Source: Trematomus loennbergii
Lineage: Eukaryota; Chordata; Actinopteri; Perciformes; Nototheniidae
DNA length: 64,000 bases
Assembly (NCBI GenBank): GCA_012861695.1
Contig: JAAOOA010001158.1
Span: 1 to 64,000 of the forward strand
Direction of reading: 5' to 3'
Shown: positions 11,061 to 21,537 of the stretch, piece by piece
Layout: each line of letters starts with the position of its first letter
Numbering within the stretch: the first letter of the stretch is position 1
Program-made: the position numbers and the translations under genes
The notes under the pieces: model-generated
Database searches by the model: none
Seen by the model: only the letters and a program-made list of their open reading frames with translations
Told to the model about the DNA's origin: nothing

Positions 11061-12719
11061 AACAATCGCTGTCAAGGACTGTAATGATCGTTGCTAAGGA
11101 CTGTATGACCGTTGCTAAGGAGGATCAAGAAAGAGAAAGCAAAGGAGGTTGAAATTAAAATAAATCGTAATAATGAAAATGTTTCCGCCACAAAAATCAA
11201 AGGCTCAACACGCCATGAAATGGGAAATAATGAGCTCTAACGAAGAGTGGGGTCAAAGGAACAGTAAATATGCCATGTTGTGTTTTTGTTGTCAACCTAT
11301 TTTTGTTTGTGAAATGTTGAAGTGACCCTACTGACTGTATCTTTATTTCTCCTGTTATTGTTTTGTTTTGTCTGAGATGGGAATGTCATCTCGGTCAGTG
11401 TATGTTTTGGTCATTGGATTTTCTTTTCACAAATGGAAATTCAAAAACAAAAAACGACTGGATATTTGATTTTCGTTTTCAAATTGAAAAACCAAAATTG
11501 AAATACAAGGCGTTTTTCTTTATCACGGTCAAAAAGGGATTTACTAAACTTAAAAAACGGGATGATTTTCATTTTCTACTTCTCAAAACAAAAAATAAAA
11601 TCACTAGAAAACAGAAACAAAAAACCCCCCGTTTTTTCATATTCTGCTACCGGAAGTTACCTTACAAAATAAGAGCGCAGACGAAACTCACGGAAGTGAT
11701 TTCAAAACAAAAGCACTCGTAGGCTATGCTAAAATCACACTTTGAATCACTACAGTATCCTGTTGAAGGAACTGTGATTATTATAAACAAGGGGAATTTA
11801 GCGATCACAATGAAAACGGCCAAGACACACTTTGAGCCCAGAAAATGAATGTTATAAAGGGCTGTAAATATAATAGGCCTATGTCTAAAATGGACAACAT
11901 TGTTAGGAGATTTCAACTATACAGCGATTCTGCACTGCGGTCAACTCAGCCGTCTGGGTGACCAGATGTCCCGCTTTGTGCGGTATTGCACAGCATTTTC
12001 ACGACTTTTGGTGCGTTCCGCAAATTGAGACGATGTCCCGCATATTTCATTTTGATTGGCTAAAACGCTTTTCTAAAATCTGATTTATGACATGAATCAG
12101 ATGCGGAGAAAGGCCGGCTCGGTTCGCTGACGGCCGGCACCGCCCTTTATTATTATATGTTTTAAACTTTATATATACAGTCTATGGTTTTAAACGGCAT
12201 CATGTAAGTTGCGCTGACAGCGACAGAGGTTCACAGTGTACCCCCCCCCCCCCCGCTGACAGTTCACGAGCGTCCATAGTGTCTCTCCACCCCCGTTGAC
12301 AGTTCACGCGTCGACATTGCATTTACATGTCCCACGGGCCACATTGTCCCACACAAACATACTCTAGAGCAGAAGTGGCTTGATTTTGTTCTCAGCAGGG
12401 GACTTTGACAGAGGATTTCTCAAAAAGTAAAGAGTAAAATTACTTCAATGTATTGTAGTAGTAGGCTAACTAATACAAAGTCAAACAGTATCAATTTCAT
12501 TAAGAACTAATGGTAAAATTGTCTTTTTATCACTCATCAAAGATAGCAGATAAACATACATTATGTAGGCTACTATGGAGGGGACTCTGACAGAGGATTA
12601 CTCAAAAAGTACACAGTAAAAGTACTTCATTTATTTCTGGTAGCAGTCAAACTAGTACCGAGTGCAACAGTGTCAGTTTTATTAAGAACTTTTGGTAAAA
12701 AACTCTAGAGTATGTTTGT

Positions 12720-12755
12720 GCCACAAGTGGGACAGAGCTCTGTCCCACTTGTGGC
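12720..12755. repeat. Perfect 36-bp palindrome
   Basis: gccacaagtgggacagag is followed immediately by its exact reverse complement with no spacer, at the symmetry centre of the 2.7-kb inverted repeat. Confidence 0.95.
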
Positions 12756-12918
12756 TTTCTGGCACCATGGTCACCTCAGCCGTCTCTCGAGTTTGATTTT
12801 TCAAATCAGCTGCTCTTCATTTTTTTCCTGCTATATTCAATGAGTGATACAAATATTTTTGTCCACAAGTTCTTAATAAAACTGACACTGTTGGACTCTG
12901 TACTAATTTGACTGCTAC

Positions 12919-13154
12919 TGTTACACCACTCAGACCGCAAGGGTATTATAGGTGTAGAAAACGTTCATTTATTAACTTCCACAAGGCACATGTGCAAGAT
13001 GTCAGCATCTCAAATGATCTCAAAGCACAACACACAGACACACTTCTTCTGTTCATCTCCAGCATAAAACAATGATGAACCATCAGGTGATCTGCCCCCT
13101 TGTGGTATAAACATGCATGTGCAGGTAGACAACCTCAACCTTATGGGTGCTACA
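12919..13154. mobile_element. Solo LTR, 236 bp
   Basis: It begins TGTTACACC and ends GGTGCTACA (imperfect inverted ends, TG..CA). It is flanked by a 4-bp duplication ctac (12915-12918 and 13155-13158). Without it, the surrounding sequence matches the mirror arm (gctaccagaaat). This is consistent with a solo LTR left by recombination. Confidence 0.65.
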
Positions 13155-14052
13155 CTACCAGAAATAAAATAAAGCACTTTTACTGTGTACTTTGTGAGTA
13201 ATCCTCTGTCAGAGTCCCCTCCATAGTAGCCTATCCAGGCCAGTCTCTAAAGAAGTTCCAAGGTGTAAAAATGCTGCTGCCGGAGTACTGACTGGAAGTA
13301 TTGCTGATATCATGTCTACCATCCTCTTAAAATACTCTGTCCAACAATATCAGTCTCATGAAGAAAGGTGTTTTAACGCTGATTCAAAATAGCAGAGAAA
13401 CATGCATTCTTGTTCTCAAGAGGGGACATTGACAGAGGATTACTCAAAAAGTACACAGTAAGTACTTCATAGTACTTGTGGGAGTAGTTTCACTACTAGC
13501 CTACTGAGTCCAACAGGATTGATCTCACGAAGAACTAATGGCAGAAAACATTATAACAAACTCGAGAGACGGCTGAGCTGACCGCAGTGCAGAATCGCTG
13601 TATAGTTTAAATCTCCTAACAATGTTGTCCATTTTAGACATAGGCCTATTATATTTACAGCCCTTAGTAACATTCATTTTCTGGGCTCAATATGTGTCTT
13701 GGCTGTTTTCGTTGTGAAAACAAATGGACCGTAGATACACGGATTGACCGTCCTCATCTGCGCTCTTATTTTGAAAGACAACTTCCGGTAGCAGAATATG
13801 AAAAAACGGGGGTTTTTTTTGTTTCTGTTTTCTAGTGATTTTATTTTTTGTTTTGAGAAGTAGAAAATGAAAATCATCCGTTTTTTAAGTTTAGTAAATC
13901 CCTTTTTGACCGTGATAAAGAAAAACGCCTTGTATTTCAATTTTGGTTTTTCAATTTGAAAACGAAAATCAAATATCCAGTCGTTTTTTGTTTTTGAATT
14001 TCCATTTGTGAAAAGAAAATCCAATGACCAAAACATACACTGACCCATCTCC

Positions 14053-14398
14053 TATATGTTATTGTTATGTGTCTTAAGCTGTAAAAATAAATTAATTAAT
14101 TAATTAAATTGAAAAAAAATGAAATTATTTGGCGGCCCACTTGCAATGCCACTAGTCGCACACGTAATGAATGTTCCAGCAAACTGTTCTCATCCTAATG
14201 TTTACACCGACAAATGACTGTGATAGAGGCGAAGAGATCAGAACGATTATTTTCTTGTTTGTCGAGTATCGGTCCGCAAAGGCCACGCCTCCAACACATC
14301 TGCCTTAACTGGGGATGTCTGTTCAAAAGATTGTAAGCTTGAATAAATAGTTTAAACCAGTTATTTTTGCCAGACTTATTACTTAATATCGTTCTTAA
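14053..14398. other. Unassigned spacer
   Basis: Contains a short (TTAA)n tract at 14090-14107 and unique-looking sequence. 14160-14390 may be an LTR or DNA-element remnant, but I cannot define its ends. Confidence 0.3.
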
Positions 14399-14720
14399 AG
14401 GGCCCATGTCATGCTTTTCTGGTTATTACCCGTCCCCTTGTGTGTTATGTAGCTTTTTCTGCATGTGCACGGTCTGCAGAGTCACAAACCCTCAAAGTAC
14501 ACCCTGTAGCGAGTAAAACTCTAACACAGAAAAGACCTGTCTATGCAGCCCCAGAACGCCTCGTTGCACATTTCTCTTTTTCCATTTTTTTCTTCCGGGG
14601 CCTATTGACATCACTAAGTCCAAATGGACCAATTGGCACACAGCTATAGAACAATAGGCACACCCTCTGGAGCGAGGCTCCCGGAGCGGACAGTGTGGAT
14701 ATTTTTCAAACTCACACTCA
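14399..14720. mobile_element. Left part of TTAA MITE (truncated)
   Basis: It starts agggcccatgtcatgc immediately after TTAA (14395-14398), the same terminal pattern as the MITE at 5222. Inside it has ggttattacccgtccccttg and the gagtaaaactctaacacaga block, which recur inverted at 19590-19735. The right end is not seen; the sequence runs into simple repeats. Confidence 0.55.
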
Positions 14721-14785
14721 ATGGCCTTGGCTCATTTTCTGTGAAGAACATATATCAGAGCACATGTTCAATGACCACCACTGTA

Positions 14786-14819
14786 CCCCCCCCCCCCCCC
14801 CCCCCTACACAGGATGTTT

Positions 14820-14885
<66 letters not shown>

Positions 14886-14901
14886 TGTGTGGTGTGTGTG
14901 T
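14786..14901 (+). repeat. C20 homopolymer and (TG)n microsatellite
   Basis: Twenty Cs at 14786-14805, then TG repeats from 14822 to about 14900 with two TGG interruptions. Several spurious frames cross it. Confidence 0.95.
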
Positions 14902-15427
14902 AGACACTGTGATGGATCGTTGGAGCTATGTGCAGCTCAAGGCATATATGCTCGAATGGGAGCTGCCTGGACGCTGCAATCATGTTGCGCGTACTATCCG
15001 TGCTGACTTTTCGTACAATGTCCCACCGTCTGGCTACCTGCATAAAGTCAAGTGCTCGGCGCAGTTGTCGGCGAAATGTCATTGAAACAGCTCCTTATAT
15101 CCGTTAGCGCAGCTAGCTAGCACCAGATGCTAACAACAACATCAACACGTAAGGTGTGCCTCGCTCGCGCGAGTCGCGCCACACATACACACTCCCTCCC
15201 GGTCCTCCCGATGGCCAGTCCGGGCCTGCCAGTGAGCGTGGAAGTGTAGTCTGCCACAAGGGCGGCAGGAGCGGGGCTGTCAGCATCAGCTTGTAGATGG
15301 TATTTTACACTCGATGCGCTCTGAAACTACGGCGGCCGAGGACAAAAAATACACATGCGTTAATCGCGTTAAAATAATTAGTGGCGTTAATTTTTTTGTT
15401 ATTAACGCGTTAACTTGACAGCCCTAA
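14902..15427. mobile_element. hAT-type element end
   Basis: 15340-15427 contains gcgttaatcgcgttaaaata and ends acgcgttaacttgacagccc, the well-known terminal pattern of a fish hAT family with cagggctgtcaa ends. The opposite end is not identifiable. 14902-15340 is GC-rich sequence that could be its interior. Confidence 0.5.
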
Positions 15428-15976
15428 TTTAAATATATCCGTGATCAAGGTGTATGAAACACAGGTGAGAGCAGGCCTTTGTTTTTTTAATGCAGTTTGT
15501 ATTTAATAATACTTTTTACGGTAGATTTAAACAGGCAAATGTATCCCTGAGAGGTCAGACTGCAGGGAGAGCAGCAGCATTATTTGAATATCACACCGAT
15601 TATCATCAGCTAGTTCGAGCATGAACTGTAAAGAGCTTATACAACAAAAACACAATGAAACACACAGAATAGGTTATTAAGACATTTATTCTTTGAAATA
15701 CAGAAGTCCTACATTGTTAACCACATTTACTTATAATATGAGATACAATATACTAGAACGGGTTAGTGCACACATAAGAGAACAATCTTAAACATCTTAA
15801 ACACTAAAATTAATTTCCAAAATGTAAAATATAAGGGAAATAAATCAACATCTGAACATGCAATTGGTGTGTTGACAATGTGTTATTCAATCAGTCCAAT
15901 GAGATCAACATTTGATCTAATTCAACAAAAAGGTAAGTATTCAAATCAAATCCTGTCTGTTTAATCACATAGAGAT
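15428..15976. other. No feature seen
   Basis: AT-rich sequence; no coding, repeat or structural signal that I can support. Confidence 0.4.
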
Positions 15977-16714
15977 TAGGATCGAATCCTATTTTTGTCG
16001 CGGCGCAGCCGTAACGTAAGGTCGGGCAGGCAGGAAGTGGAACCTTCAGAGCATATATAGCATATATATATATAGATATATACACACACACAAACTAATT
16101 GTGCAGACCCTATCCTCCGTAGTCTTTCAAGTAGGAGGAGAAATGCCAGCGTTCTCCTCCGGTTTACAGGCACTGTGTAAATTATATATATAGAATAATT
16201 ATGATGATGAATGCATAGATTCCACCGGGTCCGTCTGCGCCGCGTTGCGGTTTGGTCCGGCCTCCTCCGGCGTCATACCCTACCAGGCGCGTTTCAGAAG
16301 CATTTCAGAAGCGGAGCGTCTTGCCTGCCGGCTCGCAGTTTTTGTTGATTTGGGCATATTTCCTGGACAGGCTACTTTGTACAGACAAAGTTAATAATAA
16401 CTGTAATATTCCAGTTATAAACGACATGAATCAAAGATGTGTTGCTGTATTTTAGTGGTAAAAAAATGCATTCATCATCATAATTTCTATATATATAATT
16501 TACACAGTGCCTGTAAACCGGAGAAGAACGCTGGCATTTCTCCTCCTACTTGAAAGACTACGGAGGGATAGGGTCTGCACAATTAGTTTGTGTGTGTGTG
16601 TATATATCTATATATATATATATATGCTATATATGCTCTGAAGGTTCCACTTCCTGCCTGCCCGACCTTACGTTACGGCTGCGCCGCGACAAAAATAGGA
16701 TTCGATCCTAATTT
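15977..16714. repeat. Long inverted repeat, arms about 240 bp
   Basis: The arm 15977-16215 (aggatcgaatcctatttttg onward) is mirrored by 16466-16714 with few differences, around a spacer of about 250 bp. Both arms include a TA-rich microsatellite and the segment ccacttcctgcctgcccgac or its complement. A transcript would form a long hairpin. The second arm lies inside the TIR element 16219-16933. Confidence 0.8.
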
Positions 16715-16933
16715 TAGAGGAGCCCTGCGCCGAGCCGCTTCTGGGACGCTTAGCCGCTTCTGAGCCGTAACGCGCCGCGTGGTGGAATAGCACCCATTGA
16801 CTAGAGTGGCCGCGATCGCCGCGATCGCCGTGAGCACCGCGGCGCAGCCGTAACGCGCCCGTAACGCCCGTAACGCGCCCGTAACGGCCCGTAACGCGCC
16901 CGTAACGCGCCGCAGACGGATCCGGTGGAATCT
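16219..16933. mobile_element. TIR DNA element, GC-rich ends
   Basis: The left end tagattccaccgggtccgtc and the right end gacggatccggtggaatcta are near-perfect inverted repeats of more than 30 bp. The right subterminal region has short cgtaacgcgcc repeats (16849-16915). I could not find a clean target-site duplication, because the left flank is the inverted-repeat arm and the right flank is a LINE junction. Confidence 0.6.
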
Positions 16934-16937
16934 AGGG

Positions 16938-18930
16938 GTAAGTCTAAGTATTATCTGTCAGTTACCACAAAGAACCTGAATAATCCTGGAAAATTTGGAA
17001 AGCCATAAAATCGATATCCACCTGAGCTACCTCCGTGCATTACCACAGCATCTGGCACTATATCGGACAGGGCCACTATGTTAAATTGTTTTAATGAGCA
17101 TTTTGTGTCCTGTGGCTCTCTGTTTGATTCTGTGACTAACTCTGCTTCTGTGAACACCACAGTCTGTGACTCTGAAAAACGTGTTTTGGAAAACCCTTTT
17201 AGTTTTACTCCTTTTACTGTTGATGTTGTTCGTGAAGCTTTAACCAAGTTAGATCCTAAGAAACCGGCCCGGACAACGTAGAACCTTTCTTTTTAAAGAT
17301 AGCTGCAGATTTTATTGCTCCACCTCTCACTACTCTTTTTAACCTCTCCCTCAGCACAAACACAATTCCAAAATTGTGGAAGTCAGCGTATGTCCTGCCT
17401 TACTGAAAGGGGGGAGGCACTTTTTAAATAATTATAGGCCCATCTCTAAATTATCAGTTCTGGCTAAGGTTCTTGAACGCCTAGTGAGTGAGCAGGTAAA
17501 GGTGTTTTTATGTACAAATGACATCCTGTCTAAACATCAGTCAGGCTTCAGAAAGCAACATAGCACCATCACTGCCACAATGAAAGTGGTGAATGATGTG
17601 GCGAGTATTTTAGATAATAAGCAGAGTTGTGCAGCTCTATTTATTGACCTTTCCAAAGCGTTTGATACCGTCGATCATCGCATCTTAAAGCAGAGGCTAC
17701 TCAGTATTGGCATATCCAGCCATGCAGTGGGGTGGTTTGTGAACTACCTCTCTGAAAGGTCCCAATGTGTTCATTTTGATGGGCTGTCTTCTGAGTGGTT
17801 AAACATTACTAATGGTGTTCCTCAAGGTTCTGTTTTAGGTCCACTTTTATTCTCCATCTACATCAATAGTTTAGGTGAAAATGTCGATGGAGCAACCTTA
17901 CATTTTTATGCGGACGATACCGTTATGTACTGTGCACGTCCCTCCATTAAGGAGGCTGTTGTTGAATTGCAAGCTGCTTTTAACATTATTCAGACTCAGC
18001 TCTCTGAACTAAAGCTTCTTTTAAATGTTGATAAAACCAAGGTAATGCTCTTTTCAAAAGCAAAAAGACACCAGAGCCTGTTTTAGATATTTAACTACGC
18101 AAGGAATAAAACTTGAAGTGGTTGCCTGTTACAAATACCTTGGTATCTGGCTTGATGATTGTCTCACTTTTAAACGTCATGTCAATAACCTGCTTAAAAA
18201 ACTGAGGGTTAGGCTAGGTTTCTTCTACAGGAACAAGTCCTGTTTCTCGCTCGAGGCCAGAAAAAGGCTAGTCTCTGTGACCTTTTTACCTGTGCTGGAC
18301 TATGGTGATTTGATTTATATGAATGCACCTGCCAATTGCCTGGTCAAGTTAGATGCTGCGTATCACAGTGCACTGAGATTTGTGACAAACTGTAAAGCAT
18401 TAACCCATCACTGTACCCTGTATGCAAGGGCTGGTCTGCCTTCACTAACTGTACGGAGGCTCAGTCACTGGTACATTTTTATATATAAAGCCATGTTAGG
18501 GAAACTTCCATCCTACATCTGCTCCCTGATCTCACGGCGAATTGTAAGTGGCTACTGCCTGAGATCGCATGCTGTGGTTTTATTAAATGTGCCAACTGCT
18601 AGGACTGTCTTAGGGAAGATAGCATTTAGATGCGCAGCTCCACTGTCCTGGAATAGTCTGCAATTAAAATGGAAACTGAGCAATCTGGTGCCACTAAATG
18701 TTTTTAAAGCTCGGTTGGATGCTACTGAATCGGAAGCTGTTGGTACCTGTGCATGTGGATAGTTATGTAAATTGTAATCCCTGTAATGATACTGTATGAT
18801 GTCCTTTTGTTGTTCTGTTTATGTTTTTAATGTTTCATGTGGAACCTACTTGAGCAGGTCTCCCTTGAAAAAGAGATCAATGATCTCAATGGGATACAAC
18901 CTGGATAAATAAAGGTTTGAAATGAAATGA
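16938..18930 (+). pseudogene. L2-like LINE reverse transcriptase, 5'-truncated and frameshifted
   Basis: The end of the pre-RT region is readable from about 16950 (WKAIKSIS, LNCFNEHF). Reverse transcriptase motifs follow in other frames: LFIDLSKAFDTVDH, GVPQGSVLGPLLFSIYIN and the active-site box FYADDTVMY (17376-18086), then the thumb and C-terminal part (18118-18762: YKYLGIWLDD, FLPVLDYGDL). The 3' end has ttgaaaaagagatcaatgat and cctggataaataaaggtttg, typical of fish L2/Maui-type LINEs. Frame changes near 17280-17376 and 18086-18118 make it inactive. No endonuclease is present. A CR1/Rex1 assignment is the main alternative. Confidence 0.75.
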
Positions 18931-18939
18931 AAATGATCA

Positions 18940-19381
18940 TAATTCCATTGTTGAGGTATACTAAAATAGATTTATACTGTGCAATTTTCCAAACTCACAT
19001 TGGTTTCGCATACAGCATCTCTGTAAAGTATGTGTATTCAGCAGTATTCACTCTCTCCATTAAACGACTCGTTGGAGCTCTTGCCCCCCCCCCCCTCCCT
19101 GTGAGCCTAGTGTGCTGATTGGTCAGCTCGGCCACTCTGTTCTGATTAGTCAACCACCAGAGAGGCTCCGCCCATGTCTTTTCAGCTCGCTCTCAGCGGA
19201 ACATCAGTCTTATAATGGCGTCGGTACAGCCGTATATTTTATACGCTAACTAACCGAACTGTACCTACAACTGTTGTTATAGAAGAGTACGTTATTTTTA
19301 CCTGTAATAAACTACTACTGTTTGATGAGAAATCAAATCATGGTTTGCTATATATGAATGATATGTTATAGGAGCTCACAT
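18940..19381 (+). mobile_element. Internally deleted copy of the P2X7-ballast-like unit
   Basis: This matches 19738-20770 at both ends: tgatcataattccattgttg through the promoter-like gattagtcaaccaccagaga, then the start MASVQPY, and finally tttgctatatatgaatgata. The middle (rest of exon 1 to exon 3) is missing, so exon 1 runs directly into the intron that follows exon 3. It reads as a deletion derivative of the neighbouring unit. Confidence 0.7.
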
Positions 19382-19736
19382 TTCAGGAAACAGGTCCTTG
19401 GCAGTGGCATGACTGGATCGATTGTGAACTGAACCAGAGCTTCCAACAGTAAATGTTAGGCTGGCAGAGGGTGCGGCCAGTGCCGCTGGGTGTGGCCATA
19501 GCTCTTCGGGATTGGTCCATTTCGTTCCGGGTACGGCATGACATCATGCCGTACCCGGAACTAAATGGAAGACTCAAATGGGCAGTGACGTATCTCCAAC
19601 GAGGCGTTTTGGGGAGGTATTTTCTGTGTTAGAGTTTTACTCGCTACAGGGTGTACTTTGAGGGTTTTGACTCTGCACACCGTTTACATGCATAAAAACC
19701 TTCATAACACACAAGGGGACGGGTAATAATTTCCAC
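19382..19736 (-). mobile_element. Inverted fragment of the 14399-type MITE, with hairpin
   Basis: ctgtgttagagttttactcg, acaaggggacgggtaataat and neighbouring text are the complement of 14430-14560. The terminal 25 bp of the family are absent. It separates the two P2X7-ballast-like units and contains the hairpin at 19517-19568. Confidence 0.6.
19517..19568. repeat. Near-perfect 52-bp hairpin
   Basis: gttccgggtacggcatga and tcatgccgtacccggaac are exact complements separated by 2 bp (19524-19561). After one mismatch the arms extend through ccattt/aaatgg. Confidence 0.9.
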
Positions 19737-20017
19737 TGATCATAATTCCATTGTTGAGGTATACTAAAATAGATTTATACTGTGCAATTTTCCAAACTCA
19801 CATTGGTTTCGCATACAGCATCTCTGTATAGTATGTGTATTCAGCAGTATTCACTCTCTGTCCAAAACGGCTTGATTGTGCTCCTGCCCCCCCCCTCCCT
19901 GTGAGCCTAGTGTGCTCCGATTGGTCAGCTCGGCCACTCTGTTCTGATTAGTCAACCACCAGAGAGGCTCCGCCCATGTCCAACACTGTTTTTTCGGCTC
20001 TGAGCATCAGTTTTCAA

Positions 20018-21132
20018 ATGGCGTCAGTACAGCCGTACATGTTTGAACCGGAGTCCGATCCTGAAAGTGAGACGGACCGTGATGGACCTGATCCACCGTC
20101 CCAAACTAGACTGGAGCAGGCGGTTTCACAGTGGAAAGTTTTAATTTTGTATAGCTCTTACATTTCAGATGTAATGTTAGAACTGCATCATTTATCTACA
20201 TCACAGTAACACGTTTGTTTCGCTGACTAACCAAACTGTACCTACAACTGCTGTTATATAGGTGCACGTGTGGAAACTGCGCAGTCATGCCAACCGAAGT
20301 GGAAAACGTCTGTTGCAGGGAAATTAGAAAGGTGACAGATACAACAAAACACCAACAGTAGCACACAACATTATATACACCATAGGCCTACATACTTGTC
20401 AAGTCAATAGACTATTATATGCCCTTTTATTTATTCTATAGTAATTGAATGTTTATTTTGTAAACCTCGCCATATTTGGAGTTAATTGCTAAACGTGTTA
20501 TGTTACAAATATCTTATCTTCCTATAGGTTGCAACACGAATGATGCAAGTCCCAGAACCTATTGTGTGCATGGTGACCACCCCGGACTAGAGCCAAACTG
20601 TTTAAATCCATACACCCTGCAGAACCTCCATAACATTTATAGGTTTGATTATGGACCTTTGAGGCGTAGAACAGAAGAAGAGTAAGTTATTTTTACCAGT
20701 AATAAACTACTACTGTATTTGATGAAAAATCAAATCACGGTTTGCTATATATGAATGATATGCTATCTAGGAGCAAATAATTCAGGGAAGAAAGGCTACC
20801 AAGTATTTCTATCAAACTTTATTTCTAGAAATGTACAAAATGATGATTGATATACATATACTGTATAAGATAAGATGACCTTTATTAATCCCTGTGGGGA
20901 AAATCAGTTGTTCAAGCAGCCAGAGGGTAAGGGTGAAAAACAGGACAGCACATATATCTTATCATCCATTCCTCCTCTTATAGGCGTTTTCGGCATCTTT
21001 GTAAACTGGTGCTGGGGCTTCTTAGGACGAGGCATCAGAGTGGTCATCCCGTCATGTGTTGTCCGCCGGATACGCCGGGAGTTTCCTGATCTGGCTGGAC
21101 AGTATGTTGGCTTCCGACCGCCCCTTGACTAA
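20018..21132 (+). pseudogene. P2X7 C-terminal (ballast) domain-like protein, degraded
   Basis: Four exons are readable: 20018-20130 (MASVQPYMFEPESDPESETD), 20262-20331 (CTCGNCAVMPTE then VCCRE), 20528-20681 (DHPGLEPNCLNPYTLQ) and 20984-21132 (NWCWGFLGRGIRVVIPSC, then IRREFPDLAGQYVGF). The order of Cys-rich CxCGxC, CC, DHPG, WCWG and REFP..GQY matches the cytosolic zinc-binding ballast of P2X7 receptors and the stand-alone proteins often named P2X purinoceptor 7-like in fish. There is no channel part. Exon 3 needs a frame change near 20572, and exon 4 has a small deletion with frame change after RFRH (about 20998). A SINE/LINE tail sits in intron 3 (about 20868-20940). It probably does not make a full product. 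A neighbouring deletion derivative suggests that the unit moves. Confidence 0.7.
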
Positions 21133-21537
21133 AACGTGAGACATGGCGGGCTACCACTTCCTCCTTTGAGGGCCTGTCAAATTGAGTGGACAGGTCCTTT
21201 GGGATGGGGATTTTATTTTATTCATCTCCTCCACAAAGGGTGTTGGGTCCTCAAAGACTTCTTCAAACACCAGCCTCATCAGCTCACCCATGTACACTGA
21301 AAAATATAACATTCATATAATCATTTATTATTTGTATTTTTCTTTTATTCTTTCATTGTACATATAATTCAGTGTGGCTATCTCTCTAGGTCGTCCTCAG
21401 ACGAGCCCTCCGTTGTTGCTTCCAGTCATCCCGGTTCGCCATATATCTGGCCAGTTCATTGGTACTTTGTGCAATAATCATTTAAAATGTAAGTTATGTT
21501 TTTAATAAAAACACAAATATTTTTCTAACTTTTCTAA
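21133..21537. other. Possible antisense exon relic and junk
   Basis: On the minus strand, 21300-21176 reads like coding sequence (GELMRLVFEEVFEDPTPF) before frame breaks. I do not recognise the family and cannot show splice sites. The rest shows nothing. Confidence 0.25.

Larger units (their letters stand above)
11376..14052. mobile_element. Giant inverted-repeat (foldback) element
   Basis: The outer arms 11376-11955 and 13567-14052 are inverted copies (for example gtcagtgtatgttttggtca against tgaccaaaacatacactgac). Further inward, 12560-12700 is mirrored by 12844-13230. The centre is a perfect 36-bp palindrome at 12720-12755. The left arm also includes a repeat block (about 11960-12240) whose inverted relatives lie at 40226 and 42072. 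The right arm is interrupted by a solo LTR. No transposase is visible, so the element is a foldback-like structure or a product of inverted duplication. Confidence 0.75.

Noticed and set aside
14624..15085. Open frames through the TG/C tracts
   Set aside because: Low-complexity translation of microsatellites in several frames on both strands; no domain.
21176..21300. Antisense hexokinase-like or other known exon
   Set aside because: The GELMRLVFEE text is suggestive, but it breaks frame and lacks splice sites or conserved motifs, so no name is justified.
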